Made by a program: the position numbers and the translations under genes. Shown here piece by piece: positions 1 to 8,058 of a stretch of DNA of 64,000 bases (position 1 is the stretch's first letter; each line of letters opens with the position of its first letter). The stretch is from Mycobacterium sp. SM1 (lineage in GTDB: Bacteria; Actinomycetota; Actinomycetes; Mycobacteriales; Mycobacteriaceae): assembly GCF_018361265.1 (NCBI RefSeq), contig NZ_JAFLNH010000004.1, forward strand, positions 310,001 to 374,000, in the 5' to 3' direction. The notes below the pieces were generated by a model, which saw nothing but the letters and a program-made list of their open reading frames with translations, was not told where the DNA came from and did no database searches.

Positions 1-20
1 TGTCCCAAGAGCGTCCCAAG
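1..20. promoter_or_regulatory. Putative integrase arm-type repeats, left end of island
   Basis: Two near-identical motifs, TGTCCCAAG at 1-9 and CGTCCCAAG at 12-20, are spaced 11 bp start to start. The same motif pair with the same spacing occurs at 29956-29975 beside the tRNA-like 3' end. Tyrosine integrases of mycobacteriophage type use short direct arm-type repeats on both sides of the crossover core. The repeats lie just past the integrase stop codon, where one attachment end is expected. Assignment as binding sites is inference. Confidence 0.45.
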
Positions 21-62
21 CGGGCAGCGCCGTTGCGAGTACCGGGCCAGTGGCCCAACGGA

Positions 63-1495
63 TCACCCGAACAGCGACGCGCCCACCGCGCGCAGCTCGT
101 CGGCCTTGACGTCGGCATAGATCGACAGCGCCACCGCTGGGTCATGGCCATGCCAGCCCGCGACGATGTGCGGCGGGTGACCTTGGTCGAGCATGGGGCT
201 GACGCTGGTGTTCCGCAGCCCGTGCAGGCGAATACGGGGCAGTCCCGCTCGCATGCGCAACCGCTGAAACTCGTCGGTGTACCCCTCGGAGCGCAGCGGT
301 GTGCCGTCCTCCTGCACCGCCACCAGGCGATCATCGGACCACCCGAGACCCAGTTCCATAGCCTCGGTCGGCTGCCGGTGGCGCAGCGCCCGCAGAGCCT
401 CGGTCACGTCCGCCGGTAAAGGTAGGTCGCGGCGGCTGCGGCGTGACTTGGGCGCACCCTCTATCGCGTCACCGCCCACAGCGACCCGACCCCGCCGGAC
501 CGACAGCGTGCCGGTGTTGAGATCGACTGCGCTCCACCGCAGGCCGAGCACTTCGGACCGGCGCAATCCGTAGCAGGACAGCAGCCAGCACGCGAATAGC
601 CGGTGATCACGTACCGACTCGCGGAACTGGCTGACCTCGTCCAGGGTCCACGACTTGGCCGTGTGCTCGGTGCTGGGGGCGTCCTCGGCGAGCGGGGCAG
701 CGTCGTCGGGGTCGGCGTCCTTCGGCCGTTCAACCAACGCAATCACGTTGCGCGGCAACACGCCCTGATCCATGTAGCTCTGGACAACCGCGCCGAACGT
801 CGTGAGGGTTGAACGGACTGTCTGCGGGCTGAGACGCTGTTTCTCAGCGGCGGCGGTCGCGGGCTCGGTGGGCGCGTACACACCCCGCCGTATGCGGGTG
901 AGCCGCTGAGCCGCCCGGTGGCCAGCAGCGCGGACAGAGCCGAGTGCACGTCCCCACCGGACAGTGCGGCGGTCAGCTCAGCGGCGGTGATCCCCTCGGG
1001 GTGTTCGGACACCAGCGTGACCACCCGGCCAGCCAGCGAATCGGCCCGGTAGTGGCGGGGTGACGTGCGCGCCTCGGTCAGCAGCCACCGCACCAGAGCA
1101 TCTCCGTCGGCCTTAGTGAGCTGCTGAAGCTTCCTGCCGCCGAGGTAGCGCCGGACGGGTTTCAGGTCCATCTCGTAGCTGTAACGCGTCACCTGGCGGA
1201 TGCCTCGGCGACCGGCCAGCCACGCATCGCACGCCTCGTCCACGGTGATATCCGTCCGGGCGGTGTAGGTGCCCGCCGCGACCTGGGAGCTGATCTTCCG
1301 GTATTCGCGGCGCGCCTCGGCATACGTGGGGAACGTGAACCGCCTTCTATCCCTGCTGCCATCTGGTTTGACGCCGACATCGGCGCGGAACTCGTAGCTC
1401 ACCGTGCCGTTCTTCGCGGTGCGCTTCGTGATCGGCTCGGCGCGCCGGGTGCGCCTAGCGGCGGCGATCTTGGTGGGCTGTGTCTCGGTGTTCAT
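63..1495 (-). pseudogene. Tyrosine integrase, split by one frameshift
   Basis: Site-specific recombinase that would integrate and excise the island. The N-terminal part begins MNTETQPTKIAA at 1495; its ATG overlaps the upstream stop (ATGA). It has an arm-binding region and an SAM-like core domain. Reading then passes to another frame near 905-912 (about one base missing), after which the catalytic domain continues to 63. Catalytic residues are present: Arg in CYGLRRSEVLGLRW, the HGLRN box, WHGH, and Tyr in LSIYADV. Between the two halves of the core-binding domain there is an extra segment of about 65 residues (HPEGITAAELTAAL through RRGVYAP) resembling a winged helix. Unless the shift is a sequencing error or is bypassed, the enzyme is inactive. 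Confidence 0.8.
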
Positions 1496-1623
1496 GATTG
1501 GCGTCTGCTCGTGGTCGTGCGCCCCTCGGTGATCCATGGGTAATTGCCAGTCGACGGATCACGCTGGCGAACGCGGAATTTGTAGTACCACTTGGGAACC
1601 TGCTGGTACACAGAGGCTTTCAC
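1492..1623 (-). CDS. Small 43-aa protein between xis and int
   Basis: A GTG-initiated frame whose start overlaps the stop of the excisionase gene (GTGA) and whose stop overlaps the integrase start (ATGA). It reads VKASVYQQVPKWYYKFRV and is rich in aromatic and basic residues. The two 4-base overlaps imply translational coupling in one transcript with its neighbours. Function is not recognised. Its WYYKFRVRQRD stretch is reminiscent of the strand-rich arm-binding N-termini of integrases, so it could be a detached arm-binding or directionality module. It is too short for most gene callers. Confidence 0.5.
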   Translation of the reverse strand: MKASVYQQVPKWYYKFRVRQRDPSTGNYPWITEGRTTTSRRQS

Positions 1624-1799
1624 GAGGCTAGCTCACGAAGGCCGGCGGTCATGACGTAGACGCGGCCGCCGAGCCGGCGAACCGGCAGGTCTCCGGAGGC
1701 TGCCAGCCGGTAGGCCGCAGCCCGGCTGATTCCCAGCAGCTGCGCGGCTCGGGGCACTGCGAGCAGAAGGGGCCGATCGTTGAATACGTTTTCTTCCAA
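1620..1799 (-). CDS. xis: Excisionase-like helix-turn-helix protein, 59 aa
   Basis: Small DNA-binding protein of the MerR-like excisionase fold (HTH_17 type). It starts at a TTG preceded by GGAGGG 12 nt upstream; an in-frame stop lies just before. The sequence has the hallmark order: LAVPRAAQLLGISRAAAYRL (recognition helix), then ASGDLPVRRLGGRVYV (wing). It is the first gene of an overlapping xis-orf-int cassette, so it probably directs excision of the island. Alternative: a small repressor of the same fold. Confidence 0.75.
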   Translation of the reverse strand: MEENVFNDRPLLLAVPRAAQLLGISRAAAYRLAASGDLPVRRLGGRVYVMTAGLRELAS

Positions 1800-2182
1800 T
1801 TTTATTCACCACCCTCCAAAGAGTCGTGTCGAATAAGAGGCTGTCGGACGAGCTCCACGCGCTGTATGAGGTTGTCGAGCCCAGTCGGCTTCGCGCCGGA
1901 GAGCCGTTGATCGCCTTGGTCCCACCAAAGCTCACAACACCACTGTAATTCTCTGCAATGACGCTTCATGCACAATTTTGGCGCCCGGTTCGTGGGTTCG
2001 CTCGGCAGCGCCTTCGCGCACATCGGGGTGGCCGCACTCCCTCCGCTAGACCCGGCACACTCGAGCACCCCGCTAATCCCCAACCCCGTCGCAATCCACA
2101 ATCCGGATACTTCCCATAATATCCCAAAACCACTGTCTCCGTTACACTTAGACTGACCCGTGTCACTGGATCCCAGTATCGA
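1800..2182. other. Gene-poor segment upstream of xis
   Basis: No convincing coding frame was found; the open frames here lack recognisable motifs. The segment must contain the promoter of the leftward xis-int cassette and the 3' flank of the broken DUF4365 gene. Locally it is AT-richer than the surroundings (for example 2090-2150), which suits a promoter or operator region. Confidence 0.4.
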
Positions 2183-2772
2183 TCATCGCCCCGAAAACTG
2201 CATGGCACATTGGCACAAGTGGTGTAATACTGATTTGTAGTGCGTTGGACACGACAGCCGTAACTGGTCGAGATCGTCTTCCGTCCAATCATCTTCGGGA
2301 ATCGCCCTGAGGACTCGTACGAGCGAGTTGGCGAACGATTGGTCAGTGATGGCTGGGCGGGACAGAAAGAAGTCTATGAATACGCGGCGCCCGGGCGTCG
2401 ATGCCGGGAGTCTCTTATTAGTGCGTCGAGTGTCTCCAGCACGTAGTGGTGAATGAGGAATGTGGGTTGCACTCTCTTTGCGTAGCCCTTTTGATCTGTG
2501 AGGATGTCAACCGCATCCGCACATGTTGGTCTGCTTGCTCTTGTTCGACGACCTCTGCTGCCGAAGCGACGAGCTTGAGGTCCGAGAGGCCCGTGCTGTG
2601 TATCGACTCAAGCAGACTGATCGACTTACACGCGCGGCGAAAAGCATCTTGCGGACCAGCCATTAGCAGTTTCTCAGCGCATTGCTTGATGCTATCTTCG
2701 TCGCCCGCGGCCACGCCCCGTGGAGTGGTGTCAGTCGAGCTGGCGTTTCGCTTGAGGCTCTGCGGTTTTTCA
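2183..2772 (-). pseudogene. 3' part of interrupted DUF4365-type gene
   Basis: Read on the minus strand this segment codes in three successive frames. The first contains SIKQCAEKLLMAGPQDAF. The second, from about 2510, contains RVQPTFLIHHYVLETLDALI. The third, from about 2410, contains FIDFFLSRPAITDQSFANS and ends at the stop at 2183. Composition is protein-like, and two small indels explain the frame changes. It lies directly downstream of an IS256-type element, on the same strand as the DUF4365 fragments at 4137-4323 and 5576-7000. It is best read as the C-terminal third of the same original gene. Function of this part is unknown. Confidence 0.5.
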
Positions 2773-4130
2773 CTATGCCGTGATTGCGGCGGGCTGCGCA
2801 ACGGGTTGGTCGTGGGAATCGTCTTTGGTGTGGAGTAGGGCCAGGGTGGTCTCGGACAGGTAGCGTTTGTCGGCGACTTGCCATTCGTCGTGGGCCTCGA
2901 CGAGAACGGAGCCGGCCAGCCGCGGCAGGGCTGCCGGGTTGGGGAAGACGCCCACGACGTCGGTTCGGCGCTTGATCTCTTTATTTAACCGCTCGAGTGG
3001 ATTGGTCGACCAAATCTTTTTCCAATGTGGCACAGGGAAATCGGCGAAGGTGGTGATGTCATCGCCGGCCTCGCGCAGCATGGTTTCCACCTTCGGCAGT
3101 TGACGGCCAAGCATGTGCGCGATGGTGTCGAGCTGCTCGCGCACGTGCTCGGCGTCGGGTTGGGCGAAGATGGTGCGGATCGCCGCGGCCACCATCTCGG
3201 CCGAGCCCGTAGCTTAGGGACTTGGGCCAACACGGTACGCAGGAAATGCACGCGACATCTTTGCCAGCTCGCCCCGATCAGGACGCCTCGATCGCCGCGC
3301 GCAGCCCGGCATGGGCATCGCAGATCACCAGCTGCACCCCCGACAGGCCGCGTGTCTTCAGGGAGCGCAGAAACGCCGTCCAAAACGCGCCGTCCTCCGA
3401 ATCGCCGACCTCGAAGCCGAGCACCTCACGGCGCCCATCGGCGGCCACCCGGTGGCGATCACCACCGCTTGAGACACCACCCGATGGTTGACCCGAGCTT
3501 TGCAGTAGGTGGCGTCGAGCAACACCTACGGGAAGCGCTGATCGGACAACGGTCGATCGCGGAAGGCGGCCACCTCGGTATCCAGATCGGCGCAGATGCG
3601 CGACATCTCGCTTTTGGAGATCTCGCTATCGGCGCCGAGCGCCTTGACCAGATCGTCGACCTTGCGGGTCGAGCTGCCATGCAGGTAAGCCTCCATCACC
3701 ACCGCGAACAAGCACTGATCCACTGGGCGGCGCCGCTCCAACAGCGCCGGGAAGAACGAGCCGGTGCGCAGCTTGGGGATGCGCAACTTCAAATCCCCAG
3801 CGATGGTTGAAAGTGTTCGCGGCCGCCCTCCATTGCGCTGATTGGTACGCGTCTGGGTGCGCTCATGCGGGCCAGCGCCGATCAGTGCGGTCAACTCCGC
3901 TTCGATCAACGCCTGATAGATGGTCTCGGCAGCCTGCCTAATGCGGTCAGCAGCATCGGCATTGCGCAGTGCATCCAGCATCTCCAACAAGGCAGACTGC
4001 TCCAGGGCCATCGCGATGTTCCTCTCGGTCGTGATACTTGGTCGTTTCACCACAGAGACTCACGCGATGGCCCCTCCTACCTTGGCACCGACACGCCGGC
4101 CCCATTTACACCACACCTTGGGACATGAGC
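2773..4130 (-). mobile_element. IS256-family element, decayed transposase
   Basis: Mutator-type DDE transposase remnant. The N-terminal half (start 4053) contains ALIGAGPHERTQTRTNQRNG and the conserved RSNQRNG-like core. It reaches RPLSDQRFP and then meets a stop at 3526, where the family normally continues. Coding resumes (VLLDATYCKARVNHRVVSQA) and changes frame at least twice before the C-terminal part (3195-2773), which has NPLERLNKEIKRRTDVVGVFPN. The outer right end resembles an IS256-type terminus (near 4105-4130); the left end is not clear. It interrupts the DUF4365-type gene and is non-functional as read. Confidence 0.75.
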
Positions 4131-4136
4131 GTCGCC

Positions 4137-4323
4137 CACGACTCTCAGATCAGTTAGTAAGCCCTCGTATGCTTCGCTCGACAGCTGACCGGCTGGGCGA
4201 GCCTGCAGTGTGTACTGAGCAAGGTGTGAATATTCGGCCCGCCAGGAAGGGTGATCGCCAGCGAAACCGCTGAGTAGTGTGGCGGTTCGTAACCGGTGCC
4301 AGGTATTGGCGAGTCCCCGATAC
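4137..4323 (-). pseudogene. Middle fragment of interrupted DUF4365-type gene
   Basis: An open minus-strand frame squeezed between two insertion sequences. It reads LANTWHRLRTATLLSGFAGD and continues HPSWRAEYSHLAQYTLQARP, with normal protein composition and no start of its own. Its position and strand between the 5' fragment (5576-7000) and the 3' fragment (2183-2772) indicate it is the middle of one gene. No domain is recognised in this fragment. Confidence 0.5.
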
Positions 4324-4365
4324 TGAGTCCACCCGGTTCTAGAGTCGGGTTTTGTTGTTCTGGAT

Positions 4366-5205
4366 TCAGTTGATTTCGCAGGCCACAGGGGTGTGGGTGT
4401 GGCTGCATCGGGCAGCATACTCGGCCGGGGTGAGGTAGCCCAGTGCGGAGTGACGGTGCCGGTGATTATGTTCGTGCTTGAAGTCGCCGATGACTACTCG
4501 GGCCTCCAGCAGGTTGGTCCAGTGGTTGCGGTTGAGGCACTCCTTCCTGAGCCTGCTGTTGAACGATTCGATGTAGGCGTTGTCCCACGGCGCGCCGGGT
4601 GGAATGTAGGACAATCCGACTGTGCCGTCACAAAACTGGTGCAGCGCTTGCGAAATCATCTCCGGGCCGTTGTCCATGCGCAGCACCAGCGGCGGTCCAC
4701 CGGCGGTGGCGAACACCCGCTCGAGTTCATCGACGAGACGCTCGCCGGTGATCGAGCGCTCCACGATGTTCAGCAGCGATTCGCGGGTGTGCTCGTCGAC
4801 CATCGACGCGATCTTGACGGCCTTGCCGTCGATGGTGGAGTCGAACTGAAAATCCAGCGCCCACACGACCTTGGGTGCGTCCGCGACGACCTGCGGCGCC
4901 GACGACACCCCCGCGCGCTTACGCGGCGAATGCGCCCGCCGCTGCAGTCCTTCCTCACGCCACAGCCGGTGGACCTTCTTTTTGTTGACCTCACGGCCCT
5001 CATCGTGGCGCAACGCCGCCCAGGCGCGCCGAAACCCATGGCACGGATGTTTGGTGGCATAGGCGCGCAGCCAGGCCCGCAGATCGGCATCCGGGTCGGC
5101 CGGGGTCTGCGCGACCGGAGTGCGCCGGTAGGTAGAACGAGCCAGCCCAACCGCCTTGCACGCCAACCGCTCCGACATGCTCAACACCTCTTTGAGCATG
5201 TCCAC
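4366..5205 (-). CDS. IS3-family transposase OrfB (rve integrase core)
   Basis: DDE transposase catalytic subunit, normally made as an OrfAB fusion. The frame is open upstream of the first Met as LSPAAKRRAVDML, reachable from orfA by -1 slippage on the AAAA run before the orfA stop. It contains an HTH_21-like region (CHGFRRAWAALRHDEGREVN) and the integrase core: D in VVWALDFQFDSTIDG, D in LVLRMDNGPEM, and E in YIESFNSRLRKECLNRNHW. Full length (279 aa from the first Met), and it looks active. Confidence 0.85.
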   Translation of the reverse strand: MDMLKEVLSMSERLACKAVGLARSTYRRTPVAQTPADPDADLRAWLRAYATKHPCHGFRRAWAALRHDEGREVNKKKVHRLWREEGLQRRAHSPRKRAGVSSAPQVVADAPKVVWALDFQFDSTIDGKAVKIASMVDEHTRESLLNIVERSITGERLVDELERVFATAGGPPLVLRMDNGPEMISQALHQFCDGTVGLSYIPPGAPWDNAYIESFNSRLRKECLNRNHWTNLLEARVVIGDFKHEHNHRHRHSALGYLTPAEYAARCSHTHTPVACEIN

Positions 5206-5228
5206 GGCGCGACGCTTGGCGGCCGGGC

Positions 5229-5519
5229 TCAGAATTTTCCCTTCGCGACCTCCCGCAACGCATCCTTTTCCAACTCCGCCTCGGCCAGCAGCCGCTTCAA
5301 CCTCGCGTTCTGCTCCCGCAACTCCTTGAGCTGCCTGGCGGCATTGATATCCATCCCGCCATAGGTGCGCCGCCAGTTATACAGCGTCGCCGGCGACACC
5401 TCCAGCTCGGCGGCGATCTCCTCACCGGTCTTGCCTGCCGCCCCCAGCTCATCCGCACGGCGCAGCTTGCGCACGATGTCCTCCGCGGAATGCCGCTTCC
5501 GACCAGCCATGTGTTTCAT
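5229..5519 (-). CDS. IS3-family OrfA (HTH_Tnp_1)
   Basis: Regulatory and DNA-binding subunit of the element. Start chosen at MKHMAGRKRHSAEDIVRK. The HTH is seen in GAAGKTGEEIAAELEVSPAT, followed by a leucine-zipper-like coiled coil (QLKELREQNARLKRLLAEAE). It ends KGKF with the stop directly after the A-rich slippery site that links it to OrfB. Confidence 0.85.
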   Translation of the reverse strand: MKHMAGRKRHSAEDIVRKLRRADELGAAGKTGEEIAAELEVSPATLYNWRRTYGGMDINAARQLKELREQNARLKRLLAEAELEKDALREVAKGKF

Positions 5520-5575
5520 CGTCCCTTCCAACCCCATCCACGGGGGCCACAGGACTCTAAAACAAGGCGGACTCA

Positions 5576-7000
5576 TTCACCGGGAACACCCCAGTATCGC
5601 TGAAATGTCGAGGTTCGTCGGTACTTTCAGCGGCCCATAAGGCGAATCGGTCGTTGAGGAATGTCTCCAAGCCGTATGAGGAATGTCTCCAAGCCGTATG
5701 CAATGGTCTGGTTTCGCCACCAGGCTGCCGCTGTATCGTTGGTCGACACGGAGCCTGAATTTGGTTGTTGCAGCCAGCCGCTGGCGCGGAAGAGAATGCC
5801 GGCAGCACTGGCCGCGATTGCCATGGCGGTGGGATCAACCGCGGCAGCAGCTTGGATCCCTTAAACGCGGATTGCTAGTCGTCGTGCTTTCTTGTACTCA
5901 CCGACTTCGAGTAAGCACCGCGCGTGTTGCACTTCGATCCACGCGAAATTCACGGGGTCGAGCTCGGGGGCGCGGGACAACTCGTCAGCGGACAGCTTGA
6001 GCGCCTCAGCGACTCTGCCCCGCTCGATCAACGTTGCGGTGCGGAGAACGACGGCGGCCGCGCGCTGCGCGGAGTTCAAGGGCGCTGCCTCGATGAGTGG
6101 CTGGAAGATGTCGGGGTCACCATCGTGCAGGTAGCGATGGAGATCGCCGTAGAGGTTCCACTCCCACTCGCTCGCGGCGCGCGCTTCGTCGGCCGACAGA
6201 AATGGTGGTGGTTCGATCCCTGGAAGGTGTTCGGCGATTTCGCGATTTCCATCTAGTTCGAAGAGTCGAGTTTGGACCAACATTGCGATCGCCTCCCAAG
6301 GGTTCTCATCGCTGCGAACTCTGGGTGCGTGCCGCTTGGCCATTAGACGGGGGGTAAGTAGCCCGTATCGGAGTCGGTCCTCGGGTCCTAACGCTGCGAT
6401 GTCTGGCCAGTTGGAGCCTTCCCACGTGCCGTTTCTGCCGCGCTGGCCGATGGCGACGTCGAGAAGCTCGCCTACGGTGGCCGCATTGACCTTCTGGCTT
6501 TTCGGTACGAGGATCTTGGTGCCAGACTTAGTCCTTGTGATTGCCTCCTTTGTGACGTGCACCCAGTACGACTTTCCAGACTTGAGGTCGTGCAGCACGA
6601 CGATGTGCGGGATGGAGTGCTTGATCCAGTAGTCGAAGTGGTCTTCGGGCAACGATTCGCGGTACCACCAGCCCACAATCTTGCCGTTTTCGCGTTTGGG
6701 CTCTTTGAAATACTTGGATGTCGCAGATCTCGTCTGACTCGTCTTTACCTGTGCACCTACGAGCAGACCGAGGTCGAAGCGGCGGTCGTCACGGGCCATG
6801 AGCCAAAGGTCTGTCTCCAAGTCGTGATACGGGTTGGAAGCCACACCCCAGTTCAACCCTTTGAACTGGGACTCCACCCGGCGTTTGGCCCGTTGTTCCG
6901 ACGGTTTCCTGCACGCTTGCCTGTTTTGCCACGGTCGAACGGGATCCCCTTCTAGAAACCTGCTGCGGCTAGGAATGCGCACACGACGGCGAGCGCTCAC
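5576..7000 (-). pseudogene. 5' part of DUF4365-type gene (candidate defence nuclease), truncated
   Basis: The N-terminal about 200 residues form a DUF4365-like domain with a restriction-endonuclease-like core: VASNPYHDLETDLWLMARDD, then LLVGAQVKTSQTRS (QxK type), followed by VVLHDLKSGKSYWVHVTKEA. A helical, TPR-like region follows (RTATLIERGRVAEALKLSAD). A TAA at 5861 stops the frame, but coding continues in the same frame (GIQAAAAVDPTAMAIAASAA) until a 22-bp tandem duplication shifts it. The restored frame runs to the IS3 insertion at 5575. Fragments at 4137-4323 and 2183-2772 continue it; about 725 codons can be reconstructed. The exact start is uncertain and may also be damaged. DUF4365 proteins are often found in defence loci; the role here is inference. 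Confidence 0.65.
5656..5699. repeat. 22-bp perfect tandem duplication
   Basis: Two perfect copies of a 22-bp unit (GAGGAATGTCTCCAAGCCGT plus AT) at 5656-5677 and 5678-5699. Because 22 is not a multiple of three, the duplication shifts the frame of the minus-strand DUF4365-type gene. Removing one copy restores the reading from GLETFL into NDRFALWAAESTDEPRHF. Confidence 0.9.
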
Positions 7001-7041
7001 CCAGCTTGAGCGCGCGGCGCGGGCCAGTCGTTGCGGTGTGG

Positions 7042-7756
7042 TCAGTGCTGATTCACAACCTCAAGGAATGCTCGCACTCGATCGATTGCTAGTGACGCCG
7101 ATTTTTCGACCAAGTCGCGGGCATTGTGACGCCCAGCGTTTCGTACGTCGAACTGAGTCCGATTCCCAGGGGGCGTCCCCCTGTGGGGTATCCGCGTCAG
7201 CCAGGAGTGCGTAAGCGGGTTCTGCGCTCGGCGCAGCTCCTGGTAGAGCGGGTCTTGCAATGTGCCTATGACCCAATTGAGGAACGTCGACGGCAACAAC
7301 GCTCTGAGTGATCGTGCGTCGCGGAGCGGGTTGCTGGGGGCTGGTGCAGAACCCACTTCATCGCGGCGCGCACCTTGCGCCAGCGCGCTCGAGACCGCTT
7401 TGGGCGATTTGATCTCAGATCGAAGTCACGCAGGCTCAGCTCCGGCGGACCGTAATGCCGCAGAACAGATGTCCTGCGGTTGCCGCGCAAAGGTCGATGG
7501 CGGTGATGGCGTTCGCGGTTGCCCAGCGGACGTGTGAGATATCGACCAGGTCTGGGTGGGTGTTGGTGGGCTGAACGTGAGCGCCGCTGCCTGGGTGACT
7601 GGTATCGAGCTTTTCGGGGTAGTCCGATCCCTCCGCCGCCCATACAGCCCAATGGAAGGACTCCGGCAGGGTCATCCAGGGGCCGTGGCGCTGGTCGCAC
7701 TGCTGAGCCACGGCCGTTGGGTCGAAGGGCAGCCGGAGATGCGGAGCCATGGTCAT
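7042..7756 (-). pseudogene. Hypothetical protein gene with two frameshifts, upstream of DUF4365 gene
   Basis: Starts MTMAPHLRLPFDPTAVAQQ, continues WMTLPESFHWAVWAAEGSDY, then shifts frame near 7450 to HYGPPELSLRDFDLRSNRPK. It shifts again near 7310 to RALLPSTFLNWVIGTLQDPL, ending FLEVVNQH at 7042. All three stretches have protein-like composition and together make about 235 codons. The family is not recognised. It lies 40-odd bases upstream of the DUF4365 gene on the same strand, so the two were probably co-transcribed partners. Confidence 0.5.
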
Positions 7757-7851
7757 GGGTTCCCTCGCTTCTGTCTGCAGCGGCGAAGTAAGCTGATCCC
7801 GCCGCACGTGCCCGGTGTCACGGCGACTCAGACATACCGCTGACATCACGC

Positions 7852-8028
7852 GATGCGCGACGGGCTCGCGGGCAGTCCATCGGTCACCCGAAGGCGCTCG
7901 ACGACTCCAAGACGGCACTGGCGCAACGGATGCATGCCAACGGCGAATCCGCCACCACGATTGCCTCCGCGCTCGGTGTCTCGCGCGCCACCGTTTACCG
8001 CGTCCTGGCGCAGGAGTCCGACGTCTGA
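7852..8028 (+). pseudogene. C-terminal fragment of a serine recombinase (resolvase)
   Basis: A short frame reading RDARRARGQSIGHPKALDDS and then ATTIASALGVSRATVYRVLA, ending in TGA at 8028. This is the linker plus helix-turn-helix tail typical of Tn3-type resolvases and invertases. The catalytic domain with the active-site Ser is absent, so it is a remnant of a lost transposon or invertase. An IS1380 element sits just downstream. Confidence 0.7.
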
Positions 8029-8058
8029 GCTAGGCGCGGGGCGGTCCGGCGATGCTAA

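Larger units (their letters stand above)
4324..5575 (-). mobile_element. IS3-family insertion sequence, 1252 bp, apparently intact
   Basis: Terminal inverted repeats match well: TGAGTCCACCCGGTTCTAGA at the left and, on the other strand, TGAGTCCGCCTTGTTTTAGA at the right. Between them lie orfA and orfB with a -1 frameshift window. Flanking trinucleotides (tac and ttc) are not an obvious target duplication. It sits inside the DUF4365-type gene. Confidence 0.85.

Noticed and set aside
1966..2292. Minus-strand 108-codon open frame
   Set aside because: The convincing coding reading of 2183-2372 is in another minus-strand frame (FIDFFLSRPAITDQSFANS); this frame is a shadow with poor composition.
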